Below, piece by piece: positions 12,961-25,480 of a DNA stretch of 64,000 nt (positions within the stretch are counted from its first letter, which is position 1; each line of letters begins with the position of its first letter). The notes beneath the pieces are model-generated. The model was not told the DNA's origin. It did no database searches and was given only the letters and a program-made list of their open reading frames with translations. The DNA is from Bos javanicus (taxonomy: Eukaryota > Chordata > Mammalia > Artiodactyla > Bovidae): NCBI RefSeq assembly GCF_032452875.1, contig NC_083897.1, positions 12,134,854 to 12,198,853 of the forward strand. The letters run 5' to 3'. A program made the translations under genes and the position numbers.

Positions 12961-12970
12961 TCAATTAATC

Positions 12971-13056
12971 CTTTTAAAATAAATTTATTTTAATTGGAGG
13001 ATAAGTACTTTACAATACTGTGGAGTTTTGACCATACATCAACATGAATCAGTTAC
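12971..13056 (-). repeat. Old L1 3' end fragment
   Basis: Resembles a diverged L1 3' UTR in minus orientation (TAATTGGAGGATAAGTAC, CCATACATCAACATGAATC). It seems to be the older DNA next to which the short L1 landed. Confidence 0.6.
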
Positions 13057-13099
13057 GGGTGCACGTGTCCTGTGTGTACCCATGGACACATGTGCACCC

Positions 13100-14079
13100 G
13101 TCGAAGTGTGTTCATGGGTAGAAGTATGTGGAAGTGGAAAGTGGAAGAAGAAAAAAGACACAAAAAGTAAAATATTTTGACACCAAGATTGAGGGAGAAA
13201 ATTCTGAAATGTCAGACTGAAATTTGATTCATGTTTCCCTAAGGACATCTGTATACCTATCTGAACAGTCACAAGGACGGACAGTGATTTGGAAACATTC
13301 AGAGCAACGAGAAAGTGAAATTAAAATCTAGAGAAAAGATGAATAATCAAAAATTGAACTTCTAAGACCTGGAAGCCTTATTAAAATAGTTTCACATTCT
13401 AATCTTGTTAAAATGATTTAAAAAATTTTGGGGAACACATGTATAATTTTTTTAAATTAAAATTGAAAAAAAAAATTTTTGCCTTGCATAGCAAACAAAA
13501 TTCCTTCTTAGATAATTATAGCATCATCTAGAATATTAAAGTATGTCTATAATTTTTATATATAACACCAAATTCACAATAAAAAATTTCAAACATTTGA
13601 GAAAAAATGATGATGTGACTAAAAAAGAGACGATAGAAATGAGAACAGATGCAAAGGCTGTTACAAATATATTATGACTTTGCAGGATAATAGGGACAGA
13701 ATTAATACAAAGATAGGAAAATTAAAGGCAGAAATTAAATATTTTTAAAAGAACAAGTTAGAAATTTTAAAACTAAAAATAAAATATCTGAAATAAACAA
13801 TCATTGTATAGTCTTAACAGCAAACAGAATACCATAGAAGAAGGGATTCTTGAACTCAATTCCTCTAGTGTCTACTGGATTGCACTTTATTCTTACAAGA
13901 ACTTAACTGAAATTTTTGCATTTATTCTTTGGTATGACTTTATTCCTCTATTGGCTTCTGAGATTTTCTCTTTATTATTGTTTTGGTGTGACAGAGCAAT
14001 TTTTTTTTAAATTTCTGCTCTCTTTCATTCTGCCTTAGAGATAAGAATCATATGGGCAAATGGTTGTTCCATTAGTCAG
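13100..14079. other. Unclassified AT-rich DNA
   Basis: No gene supported; A- and T-rich single-copy-looking DNA between an L1 fragment and a BovB. The 68-codon frame at 13804-14010 has no recognised similarity. Confidence 0.4.
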
Positions 14080-15302
14080 AGCCCTATGAACCGTGAACTT
14101 CCTGATGTTCAAGCTGGTTTTAGAAAAGGCAGAGGAACCAGAGATCAAATTGCCAACATTTGCTGGATCATGGAAAAAGCAAGAGAGTTCCAGAAAAACA
14201 TCTATTTCTGCTTTGTTGACTATGCCAAAGTCTTTGACTGTGTGGATCACAATAAACTTGGAAAATTCTGAAAGAGATGGGAATACCAGACCACCTGACC
14301 TGCCTCTTGAGAAATCTGTATGCAGGTCAGGAAGCAACAGTTAGAACTGGACATGGAACAACAGACTGGTTGCAAATAGGAAAAGGAGTACGTCAAGGCT
14401 GTAGATTGTCACCCTGCTTATTTAACTTATATGCAGAATACATCATGAGAAACGCTGGACTAGAAGAAGCACAAGCCGGAATCAAGATTGCCGGGAGAAA
14501 TATCAATCACCTCAGATATGCAGATGACAACACCCTTATGGCAGAAAGTGAAGAGGAACTAAAAAGCCTCTTGATGAAAGTGAAAGTGGAGAGTGAAAAG
14601 TTTGGCTTACAACTCAACATTCAGAAAATGAAGATCATGGCATTCAGTCCCATCACTTCATGGGAAATAGATGGGGAAACAGTGGAAACAGTGTCAGACT
14701 TTATTTTTGGGGGCTCCAAAATCACTGCAGATGGTGATTGCAGCCATGAAATTAAAAGACACTTACTCCTTGAAAGGAAAGTTATGACCAACCTAGATAG
14801 CATATTCAAAAGCAGAGACATTACTTTGCCAACAAAGGTCCGTCTAGTCAAGGCTATGGTTTTTCCTGTGGTCATGTATGGATGTGACAGTTGGACTGTG
14901 AAGAAGGCTGAGCGCCGAAGAATTGATGCTTCTGAACTGTGGTGCTGGAGAAGACTCTTGAGAGTCCCTTGGATGCAAGGAGATCCAACCAGTCCATTCT
15001 GAAGGAGATCAGCCCTGGGATTTCTTTGGAAGGACTGATGCTAAAGCAGAAACTCCAGTACTTTGGCCACCTCATGCGAAGAGTCGACTCATTGGAAATG
15101 ACTCTGATGCTGGGAGGGATTGGGGGCAGGAGGAGAAGGGGACGACAGAGGATGAGATGGCTGGATGGCATCACTGACTTGATGGACGTGAGTTTGAGTG
15201 AACTCCGGGAGTTGGTGATGGACAGGGAGGCCTGGCGTGCTGTGATTCATGGGGTCACAAAGAATCGGACACGACTGAGCGACTGACCTGAACTGAACTG
15301 AG
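14080..15302 (+). mobile_element. BovB LINE, 3' half with RT region
   Basis: About 1.2 kb from the finger/palm region of the reverse transcriptase to the ACTGA tail. A 241-codon open piece (14277-15002) carries RQGC and the catalytic LRYADDN; a frameshift near 14975 is followed by another open piece to 15286 ending TRLSD, the usual ORF end. Several shifts make it inactive. Confidence 0.9.
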
Positions 15303-15663
15303 AGCGTATGTAACACAAAACACTGCCTTCTACTAACCTGTAACAGCGTTTTAAGCTACTGGTATTTGGGGAGAATAGTTGTTACCACAATATAATAGAT
15401 CCCATTCTGAATGATATACCAAGAGAGAGAATTCAGATGTTTTATATAATTATTACACAGAATACAAACTGTAAGATATATTGGTGATATGTAGTCCTTT
15501 GATCAAACCTATATATGGTTCACCATTATGGAGTAACCTATGTATTAAAAAACAAATTATCTCTTTCTCAGTAAACAATTGGTGGATTATAAATAAAACT
15601 AAAAAATCACATTTAGAAAGTGGGAGATGAAAAATGACACAAAATTCACTATCCTTTATTTGC
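15303..15663. other. Unclassified non-coding DNA
   Basis: Nothing recognised; spacer between a BovB and an L1 insertion. Confidence 0.4.
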
Positions 15664-17225
15664 TATTAAATTCTTTTTTTTAAATTTTGTTTTATTTTAT
15701 TTATTTATTTATTTTTATTTTTTTAATTTTATTTTATTTTTAAACTTTACATAATTGTATTAGTTTTGCAAATATCAAAATGAATCCATCACAGGTATAC
15801 CTGTGTTCCCCATCCTGAACCCTCCTCCCTCCTCCCTCCCCATACCATCCCTCTGGGTTGTCCCAGGGCACCAGCCCCAAGCATCCAGTATCGTGCATCG
15901 AACCTGGACTGGCAACTTGTTTCATACATGATATTATACATGTTTCAATGCCATTCTCCCAATCTCCCCACCCTCTCCCTCTCCCACAGAGTCCATAAGA
16001 CTGATCTATACATTAGTGTCTCTTTTGCTGTCTCGTACACAGGGTTATTATTACCATCTTTCTAAATTCCATATATATGTGTTAGTATAATGTATTGGTG
16101 TTTTTCTTTCTGGCTTACTTCAGTCTGTATAATAGGCTCCAGTTTCATCCACCTCATTAGAACTGATTCAAATGTATTCTTTTTAATGGCTGAGTAATAC
16201 TCCATTGTGTATATGTACCACAGCTTTCTTATCCATTCATCTGCTGATGGACATCTAGGTTGCTTCCATGTCCTGGCTATTATAAACAGTGCTGCGATGA
16301 ACATTGGGGTACATGTGTCTCTTTCCCTTCTGGTTTCCTCAGTGTGTATGCCCAGCAGTGGGATTGCTGGATCATAAGGCAATTCTAATTCCAGTTTTTT
16401 AAGGAATCTCCACACTGTTCTCCATAGTGGCTGTACTAGTTTGCATTCCCACCAACAGTGTAAGAGGGTTCCCTTCTCTCCATACCCTCTCCAGCATTTA
16501 TTGCTTGTAGACTTTTGGACAGCAGCCATTCTGACTGGCATGAAATGGTACCTCATAGTGGTCTTGATTTGCATTTCTCTGATAATGAGTGATGTTGAGC
16601 ATCTTTTCATGTGTTTGTTAGCCATCTGTATGTCTTCTTTGGAGAAATGTCTATTTAGTTCTTTGGCCCATTTTTTGATTGGGTCATTTATTTTTCTGGA
16701 GTTGAGCTGTAGGAGTTGCTTGTATATTTTTGAGATTAGTTGTTTGTCAGTTGCTTCATTTGCTATTATTTTCTCCCATTCTGAAGGCTGCCTTTTCACC
16801 TTGCTAATAGTTTCCTTTGATGTGCAGAAGCTTTTAAGTTTAATTAGGTCCCATTTGTTTATTTTTGCTTTTATTTCCAATATTCTTGGAGGTGGGTCAT
16901 AGAGGATCCTGCTGTGATGTATGTTGGAGAGTGTTTTGCCTATGTTCTCCTCTAGGAGTTTTATAGTTTCTGGTCTTACATTGAGATCTTTAATCCATTC
17001 ACCCTAATACCAAAACCTGACAAAGATCCCCCCAAAAAAGAAAACTACAGGCCAATATCAATGATGAACATAGATGAAAAATCCTTAACAAAATTCTAGC
17101 AATCAGAATCCAACAACACATTAAAAAGATCATACACCATGACCAAGTGGGCTTTATCCCAGGGATGCAAGGATTCTTCAATATCTGCAAATCAATCAGT
17201 GTAATACACCATATTAAATTCTTTT
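15664..17225 (-). mobile_element. L1 LINE with inverted 5' end and 14-bp TSD
   Basis: Minus-strand L1: T-rich tail at left, 3' UTR, then an open 272-codon ORF2 C-terminal piece (16062-16880) ending ILTHIYGI. At about 17000 the sequence switches to plus-orientation ORF2 from further upstream (KPDKDPPKKENYRPIS), a 5' inversion. Exact duplications TATTAAATTCTTTT at 15664-15677 and 17212-17225 bound it. Confidence 0.92.
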
Positions 17226-17255
17226 GGAGACAAAGTCTGAAGGTCCTCAGGCCTT

Positions 17256-17846
17256 AGTTCAGTTCAGTTCACTTCAGTTGCTCAGTCATGTCTGACTCTT
17301 TGTGACCCCATGTATCGTAGCACACCAGGCCTTCCTGTCCATCACCAACCCCTGGAGCTCACCCAGACTCACGTCCATCGAGTCAGTGATGCCATCCAGC
17401 CATCTCATCCTCTGTCGTCCCCTTCTCCTCCTGCCCCCAATCCCTCCCAGCATCAGAGTCGTTTCCAGTGAGTCAACTCTTCGCATGAGGTGGCCAAAGT
17501 ACTGGAGTTTCAGCTTTAGCATCATTCCTTCTTAAGAAATCCCAGGGCTGATCTCCTTCAGAATGGACTGGTTGGATCTCCTTGCAGTCCAAGGGACTCT
17601 CAAGAGTCTTCTCCAGCACCACAGTTCAGAAGCATCAATTCTTCAGTGCTCAGCTTTCTTCACAGTCCAACTCTCACATCCATACATGACCACTGGAAAA
17701 ACCATAGCCTTGGCTAGACGGACCTCTGTTGGCAAAGTAATGTCTCTGCTTTTGAATATGCTATCTAGGTTGGTCATAACTTTTCTTTCAAGGAGTAAGC
17801 GTCTTTTAATTTCATGGCTGAAGTCACCATCTGCAGTGTTTTTGGC
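17256..17846 (-). mobile_element. BovB LINE 3' fragment
   Basis: Minus strand, with the AGTTC tandem end at left (17256-17275) and truncation inside the RT C-terminal region at right (CCATCTGCAGTG). Confidence 0.9.
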
Positions 17847-18480
17847 CTAGAAGGATTTATTTTTAAGGTTTTATTTTAATTTTTTTCGCAACAAAGTAAT
17901 TTTTATTAGGTATTTTAGTTCTATTTAACACATTGTAAATAACTGAATGCTTTTACGTTTTGAACTGTGTTGATTAACAAAATTATTTCTGAATTGAAGG
18001 TCCTCCAAAAAAAATTGGTGCTTCTGTCAAATACAAGTTAGTTTGCTCTTTTGAAAATCATATTTATTTATTTATAAACAATGTTATAAATGTAATGTTT
18101 TGTAGAGATGCAATACAACAAGGACAACATCATAGCAAATATAAATACGAAAGCAGAAAGCATCTTCATTCAAAACGTGTGTTCTTGACCTAGAAATAAT
18201 GCAGAAGTGTCTTTGTGTCTAAAGACACGTTTTATGCAACAGAATTTTTTTCAGTGAAACATTGAACATGTCTCGGTTCTAGCACTTTAAACCTCAGAAA
18301 ACCTTGTGATAAGATGTTGTGTGTGAGTGTAACAGTGTGTGCACACATGCCTCTGTTGCCTAATCTCTCTCTATTACTACCTTCTGTTTGCTCCTGTTAG
18401 TTTATTAACTCCTGGAAAAGAAAAAAAAATTTTTTTTTTCATTTCTTGTTCGTGATTCCCCTTCCTAATTATTCATACCG
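17847..18480. other. Unclassified AT-rich DNA
   Basis: No repeat or gene recognised. Confidence 0.4.
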
Positions 18481-18693
18481 CAGAATACATGGAAATTCAT
18501 AAAGTTTTATTTTTAATTTTTTTAATTGAAGTATAGTTGATTTACAATGTTGTGTTAGCTTCTGGTGTACAGTAAAGTGATTCAGTTATACATATATATA
18601 TGTGTGTGTGTATAAATATACATGCATATTCTTTTTTATATTCCTTTCTATTATGGTTTATTATAGGATATCGAATATTGCTCCCTGTGTTAT

Positions 18694-18983
18694 GGGAACT
18701 TCCCCAGTGGCTCAGCGGTAAAGAATCCACATGTTGATGTATGGCAAAACCAATACAATATTGTAAAGTAAAAATAAAATAAATAAATAATTAAAAAAAA
18801 AAAAAAGAATCCACCTACAAAGCAGGAGACTAGGGTTCTATCCCTGGGTCGGGAATATTCCCTGGAAGTGGAAATAGCAACCCAATCCAGCAATATTGCA
18901 AAGAAAATCCCATGGACAGAGGAGCCTGGAGGGTTACAGTTCACGGGGTTGCAAAGAATTGGACATGACTGTGTAACTAAGCA
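18694..18983 (+). mobile_element. Bov-tA SINE, itself interrupted
   Basis: Head at 18694 (GGGAACTTCCCCAGTGG), body resuming at about 18815 and ending near 18983. Target-site duplication CCCTGTGTTAT (18683-18693) and CCCTGTGCTAT (18984-18994), 10 of 11 matching. A short L1 tail sits inside at 18731-18803. Confidence 0.88.
18731..18803 (+). mobile_element. Ultra-short L1 3' end inside Bov-tA
   Basis: Only the last L1 bases (ATGGCAAAACCAATACAATA) and an A-rich tail, about 73 bp. Exact duplications AAAGAATCCAC at 18720-18730 and 18804-18814; removing the insert restores the SINE head. Confidence 0.9.
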
Positions 18984-19110
18984 CCCTGTGCTATACAGTA
19001 GGACCTTGTTGTTTATCTATCTTATTTACGGCAGTTTGTATCTACTAACCCCAAACTTCTAATTTATCCCTCCCCGACCCCATTTTCCCTTTGGTAACCA
19101 AAAGTTTGTT

Positions 19111-20576
19111 TTCTACATCAGTCTTTAAATGACTGAATGAGACCTACCCATATTAATGAGGGCCATTTGCTTAATTCAATCTATTGATTGAAATGCTAAT
19201 ATCATCCAGAAGGAACCTCACAGATACATCCAAAATGTCTGACCAAATGTCTGAGCCGCTGTGGACTAGTCAAGTCAACACATAAAATTAACCACCATAT
19301 CAATTTATTTTCTCCACTTTATCTTCTACACTTTATATTTATTTCTTTTTTGCAATCACTTTCCCCCCAAATGTCCTTTATAGCATCATGCCATTTTTTC
19401 ATCAGTGCCGTGTATTCTCTTAACTCTGTGATAATATCAGTTATTTTAAAATTTTGCCTTCACTTCTGCTATTTTTACTTTCATTGAGGCTTCTGTTATG
19501 ATTTTAAGTCTGTTTTTATTATATGTTTTTATCAAATGACTGCTAACCCATTCTCCCTATTGCATTTTTTGACAGAGGCACTAAGAAACTGTAAGAAAGT
19601 TCTCTGTAGACGGGCAATGCTTTCAAAGGATAGAATCCACTCAAGGAATGGTAATGTTTCATTGGAAAATCCACATCTACCAGAAACTGTACGGTGTTTT
19701 TTCCCTTTTGCAGGACATTCTTCATTGTATATTGTAAGATATAAACACAGTTTTTAAGGTTATTGGAGCTGATTGTAGGATCTGTGGGTTCTGGTTTTAT
19801 ATTCAGTTATGCTGCTAGTTTTTGCATGGCAGCCCTTACAGGTGACTCCATGTGATTTTTTTTCCCTCCCTCCATTTCTTTTTTCCTTCTTTCCTTAGTA
19901 ATTTTCAAATATACATTACAGTATTGTTAATTATGGCCATGCTGTATTGGTCTGAAGGTTCTAAGTCCAGAGAATAAACCTCTTGTCTTCTGCTGTGTAA
20001 AACAATAATTATATGTATACATAGTAAGGAGAATGAAATCCAGTTTGATGCCCAGCTGTTTCTTTTAGAGGCTGATTAAAAAAAAATTATTCTTTTTTCA
20101 ATGTCATTTTACTTTTATCGTAATTTATTTTTTATCTAAAGCAAGCACAAGTATATGCATTTATATTATATTTATCTATTTTCTATTTTTATTGTTTAAA
20201 ATCTCTATTATCTTCTTCTTTAAATACATGCTTAATAATGGTAGGGATCTTGTCAGTATTTCTTACTACTATATATCCAGCATTTATTGTCAGTATTTCT
20301 CACTTCTACATATCCAGCATTTAAAGTACTGGCTAGAATCTGGTAGATATAAGTATTCAATAAAAACTTGTTCAATAAATAAATATTCTACACATACTGT
20401 TTTATATTTTCCAGATGACAGTTTTCAGATGTTGGATGTTTGACGTTTTATTCATAATTACCTTTTTCTTGGGGGGAGGGGTTTTGGAAATGCCTATAAT
20501 TATCTCCGTTTTTTCATAATTGAGGAATTTCACCACAATATGCTTACTTGTGTAATTTTAAAATTAATACTACCTC
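19111..20576. other. Non-coding DNA with an ancient repeat
   Basis: At about 19130-19300 there is an ancient mammalian repeat tail (AGTCAACACATAAAATTAACC); family not named. Otherwise AT-rich with no gene. Confidence 0.4.
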
Positions 20577-20890
20577 AGACTTCCTTGGTGATCCAGTGGT
20601 TAAGAATCTGCCTGCCAATGCAGGGGACATGGATCCCTAATCAGGAAAGATGCCATATGTCACAGGGCAACAAGTCTTGCACTTCACAACTACTGAGCCT
20701 ATGCTCTAGAGCTTGCAAGCTGCAGCTACTAAAGCTGATGTGCCCCAGAGACTGTGCTCCACAAGAGAAGCCACCACAATAAGAAGTCCATGCACCTCAA
20801 CTAAGGAGTAGCCCCTGCTTGCCTCAACTAGAGAAAAGTCCACAACAGTGACCCAGCACAGCCAAAAATAAACAAAATGTAAAAAAAATT
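20577..20890 (+). mobile_element. CHR-like tRNA-derived SINE
   Basis: tRNA-like head (CTTCCTTGGTGATCCAGTGG), a long unrelated body with CACAACTACTGAGCC and AGAGAAGCCACCACAAT, then an A-rich tail. This is the cetartiodactyl CHR type and lacks the BovA body. Confidence 0.8.
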
Positions 20891-21232
20891 TAAAACTATT
20901 TGGGACTTAGTAAGTTTTTATGGTTGCCTATGTCAACTCAATGACCTGTTTATCCTTCCATATTTATGCTCCATTTGTCCCTATTCTTAGTGCCCCAGAA
21001 AACTAACCTCCTTCAACTGCATCTACACTTGTCTGCTGACTTCTGGGTGAGTTCAGGCTACAGAAGTTGCAAGAGACAATAAAAAGTATTTGGCTAATTT
21101 ATTTTTCTGGCTCCCTTATGGGCTACAAGTTTGCAGGAATTTTATTCCATTTTGGAAGACCTATTTTCAACTAGAAAGCATACAGATTTAAACCAATATA
21201 CACAATATGTATAAAATATACAATTTGTAATA

Positions 21233-22065
21233 TCGAAGCAGAAGCTGGAAATAAGATTGCCAGGAGAAATCAATAACCTCAGATATGCAGATTACACCAC
21301 CCTTATGGCAGAAAGTGAAGAGGAACTAAAGATCCTCTTGATGAAAATAAAAGAGGAGAGTGAAAAAGTTGGCTTAAAGCTCAGCATTCAGAAAACTAAG
21401 ATCATGGCATCCAGTCCCAACACTTCATGGCAAATAGATGGGGAAACAGTGGAAACAGTGGCTGACTTTATTTTTGGGGCTCCAAAATCACTGCAGATGG
21501 TGATTGCAGCTGTGAAATTAAAAGACGCTAACTCCTTGGAAGGAAAGCTATGACCAACCTAGACAGCATATTAAAAAGCAGAGACATTACCTTGCCAACA
21601 AAGGTCTGTCTAGTCAAGGCTATGGTTTTTCCAGTGGTCATGTTTGGATGTGAGGGTTGGACTATAAAGAAAGCTGAGTGCCAAAGAATTGATGCTTTTG
21701 AACTGTGGTTTTGGAGAAGACTCTTGAGAGTCCCTTGGACTGCAAGGAGATCCAACCAGTCCATCCTAAAGGAGATTAGTCCTGAGTGTTCATTGGAAGG
21801 ACTGATGTTGAAGCTGAGACTCCAATACTTTGGCCACCTGATATGAGGAGCTGACTCACTGGAAAAGACCCTGATGATGAGAAAGATTGAGGGCAGGAGG
21901 AGAAGGGGACGACAGATGATGAGATGGTTGGATGGCATCACTGACTCAATGGACATGGGTTTGGGTGGACTCCAGGAGTTGGTGATGGACAGGGAGGCCT
22001 GGCATGCTGCGGTTCATGGGGTCTCAAAGAGTCGGACATGACTGAGTGACTGAATTGATTGATTG
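21233..22065 (+). mobile_element. BovB LINE, 5'-truncated
   Basis: Plus strand from just before the YADD region to the 3' end, with a (TTGA)n-like tail. Open pieces at 21257-21553 and 21550-21846 lie in different frames. The active site reads LRYADYT, so the second Asp of YADD is Tyr here. Confidence 0.88.
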
Positions 22066-22205
22066 AATATACAATATACAAGATATAGTAAAAATAAATC
22101 TACAACAAAATGGAAATACATAGCTTGTATGGGCACAAATGATTCACCAAATAATTGTCATGTATTAGATTAAACAAGATATCTCAATATAACACATTAT
22201 AAGTT

Positions 22206-22517
22206 TTGGATTTCCCTGACAACTCAGTTGGTAAAGAATCTGCCTGCAATGCAGGAGACCCTGGTATAAAACCTGGGTCAGGAAGATCCACTGGAGAAAG
22301 GATAGGCCACCCACTCCAGTATTGTTGGGTTTCCCTTGTGGCTCAGCTGGTAAAGAATGCACATGCAATGTGGGAGACTGGGTTTGATCCCTGGGTTGGG
22401 AAGATCCCCTGGAGAAGGGAAAGGCTACCCACTCCAGTATTATGGCCTGGAGAATTCCATGGAATGTATAGTACATGGGGTTCCAAAAAGCTGGACATGC
22501 CTGAACAACTTTCACTG
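22206..22517 (+). mobile_element. Bov-tA dimer SINE
   Basis: Two tRNA-like heads in tandem: the first (22206-22325) ends at ACTCCAGTATTGTTGGG, where the second begins and continues through a BovA body to the CTTTCACTG tail. This is the usual dimer form. Confidence 0.88.
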
Positions 22518-23519
22518 TAAGTCTGGACATAATATAGTAGAACTACACCTGAATAATAACTGAAAGCACTTCAAATATTTTATTGCTAAAAACTAAAATA
22601 ATTATCACCAATAATAGCTTTACTAAAATATAGATTGTATTTAAAGTTATAAAATACCTAAAATTGAATACTAATTTAAGCATTATATAATGAAATCTGT
22701 TGTATACAAATTAGTGCTCATAGGAAATTCAGAGCTGTATATACACTACTTACAAACAAGAAATAATAGCACAAATGAGATAAGTACTTTAATGAATAAG
22801 AGATACCCAAAGAAAGAAGAAACAAATACTAAAGATAAGGCAGAAATAAAGAGATCCACCAAAGTGACAATAAGACAACAGAAAATTATAAACCTGATTT
22901 TTCCAATTCTTTAGAAGAGAGTTAAAACTCTGATAATGCTAATCAAAAATCAAAACAAAACTTACCAATGAATATGAAAGAAAATGAATACGGTTCCATA
23001 GTATTTTAACTATATATCATAAACAACACAAACCTAATAATTTTAAAAAATAAAATGAAACCAATGCACTTTTGTAAAAATATAAATTGTCATAATTGGT
23101 TAAAAAAGTAAATATAAAACTTGAATGGCCCCCAAACTACTTTTTCTGCATGACAATAAAAAACTGCCCCACCAAATGATAAATAAAAGCAAAAATAGCG
23201 TAAGTCTTGGCCCATATGGTTTTATAGCTGGGTTAACAAGCTGCTTTGAAAGAGCAAGGTATTATGAAGATTTTCAATTAATTCCATGAGGCATATTTAA
23301 ACTGGTTTTATAAATATAAAATGATTTATTTTAACAAAAAGAGAAAGAAAAACAAAGACCAAAAAACTCCCTTTATAAGAGACACAAATGTGAATATCAT
23401 AAATGAAGTAATACATGACTAAATGTAACATTGATTTATAACATGTATCTTGATCAAATAGAAGTTATACCAAGTTAATATGACTTAAAATCATAAAAAT
23501 GGATCAACTCACATATTTT
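22518..23519. other. Unclassified AT-rich DNA
   Basis: Very AT-rich. The 74-codon frame at 22690-22914 is low-complexity and not supported as a gene. Confidence 0.4.
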
Positions 23520-25345
23520 TGAACCAAACAGCTTCTGCTACTGCCGACTTATTTCACTTTGAATACTGTCTTCTAGATCTATCCATTTTGTTGCAAATGG
23601 TATAATTTCCATCTTTAGGAAGGCTGAATAGTATTTTGTTTTTTATATATACCACATTTTCTTTATTTATATGTTGATGAACAGTTGGTTGTCTGTATAT
23701 GTGGCTGTTTTGAATAATCTTGCAATGAACATGGGAGTGAAGGTACCTCTTGAATTGGAATGATCACTATTGTTATAATGTCCATACTATCCAAAGTAGA
23801 ATCTCAGATTCAGTGCAATTCACATCAACATTCCAAAGACAGTTTTACAGAAATAGAAAAATAAAGCCCAAGCAATAATGAATAAGTAAAACAAAGTTGG
23901 AGGCATTACACATTCGTATATCAAGTAATTTTTCAAAGCTATAGTAATCAAAACAGTATAGTACTAGCATAAAAGCAGACATATAGGCCAATGTAATAGA
24001 ATAGAGAGCACATAAATAAACTCAAGCATGTACAGTCAACTGATATTTGACAAATGTGCAAGAATACACAATGACAGAAAGAATAGTCTTGCCAATAAAT
24101 GGTGTTGGGAAAATGGATATCCACATGCAAATGAATGAAATTGTGCCCTTATCTTTCACCACATGAACACAAGCTAGAAACTGATTAAAAATTTCAATGT
24201 AAGATCTGAAACACCTAGAAATAAACATAGGAAGAAAGTTTCTTGATATTTCTCTCCGGAATTATTTATTGAATAGACACCAAAGCACAAGTAATAAAAG
24301 CAAAAATAGGCAGTGGCATTACATCAAACTTACATCATGCTTTCCATGCTCTGTAAAGCACGGAAATAATTAACGGAAAGAAAAGGCAACCTAGGGGATG
24401 GGAGAAAATACTTACATACTATGTATATGAAAAAAAGCTGATTATAGCTCAAGAAGAACCAAATATCCCAATTTAAAAAACAAACAAAGACTTAAATAGA
24501 CATTTCCCCAAGGGAGACATACAAATAGTCAACAGATATATGAGAAGATGCTCAACATTGCTAATCATCAGATAAAGATAAATAAAAACCATGAGATATA
24601 TTCTCATATCTGTTCAGTCCAGTTCAGTTGCTCAGTCGTGTCTGACTCTTTGCGACCCCATGAAACGCAGCAAGCCAGGCCTTTCTGTCCATCACGAACT
24701 CTCAGAGTCCACCCAAACCCATGTCCGTCAAGTCGGTAATGCCATCCAACCATCTCATCCTCTGTCGTCCCCTTCTCCTCCTGCCCTCAATCTTTCCCAG
24801 CATCAGGGTCTTTTCCAATGAGTCAGCTGTTCGCATCAGGTGACCAAAGTATTGGAGTTTGAGCTTCAGCATGAGTCCCTCCAATGAATAGTCAGGATTG
24901 ATTTCCTTTAGGATGGACTGGTTGGATCTCCTTGCAGTCCAAGGGACTCTCAAGAGTCTTCTCCAACACCACAGTTCAAAAGCATCAATTCTTTGGCGCT
25001 CAGCTTTCTTTATAGTCCAACTCTCACATCCATACATGACCACTGGAAAAACCATAGCCTTGACTAGACAGACCTTTGTTGGCAAAGTAATGTCTCTGCT
25101 TTTTAATATGCTGTCTAGGTTGGTCATAGCTTTTCTTCCAGGGAGTAAGCATCTTTTAATTTCATGGCTGCAATCACCATCTGCAGTGATTTTGGAGCCC
25201 CAAAAAATAAAGTCTGCCACTGTTTCCACTGGCTATTATTTTAAAAATTAAAAACAAGTGTTTAGGTTGTGGAGAAATTGAAAACACTTAATTCTATTTC
25301 TGGGTATAGAACCAAAGTAGTTGAAATCAAGAGTGAGGCTCTTGC
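23520..25345 (+). mobile_element. Old L1 with inverted part, interrupted by BovB
   Basis: Bases 23520-23745 read as L1 ORF2/3' sequence in minus orientation; 23765-24612 and 25235-25345 read as ORF2 on the plus strand with many stops. The BovB at 24613-25234 lies at a point where L1 text continues on both sides. Confidence 0.65.
24613..25234 (-). mobile_element. BovB LINE, 5'-truncated
   Basis: Minus strand; the 3' end at left carries CAGTTCAGTTGCTCAG. The minus-strand ORF piece is open for 175 codons (24702-25229). Confidence 0.9.
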
Positions 25346-25364
25346 AGTAAATTTTTTAATCTTG

Positions 25365-25480
25365 TCCCCCACCCATGACTAGCTATGTAATATTGGACAA
25401 GAAATAACCTCTCTATCTCAGTAAAATGAAGATACTAATAATACCAACATAGAAAGGTTATAATTTATTAAATTAAATGA
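25365..25480 (+). repeat. MIR SINE fragment
   Basis: TAGCTATGTAATATTGGAC, then CTCTCTATCTCAGTAAAATG, then GATACTAATAATACC: MIR core order, diverged. Confidence 0.6.

Larger units (their letters stand above)
18481..19110 (-). mobile_element. Old L1 3' end, interrupted by a SINE
   Basis: Minus-orientation L1 3' UTR: TTGAAGTATAGTTGATTTAC, the TATACATA region, then after the SINE CTATACAGTAGGACCTTG and the C-rich stretch near 19070. The Bov-tA at 18694-18983 splits it. Confidence 0.75.

Noticed and set aside
15820..15842. (CTCCCTC)n run as a regulatory G-quadruplex specific to this locus
   Set aside because: It is part of the L1 3' UTR and recurs in the L1 copies at about 7262, 53477 and 57053.
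16441..16902. 153-codon plus-strand hydrophobic frame as a membrane protein
   Set aside because: Antisense of L1 ORF2; the same frame appears opposite other L1 copies.
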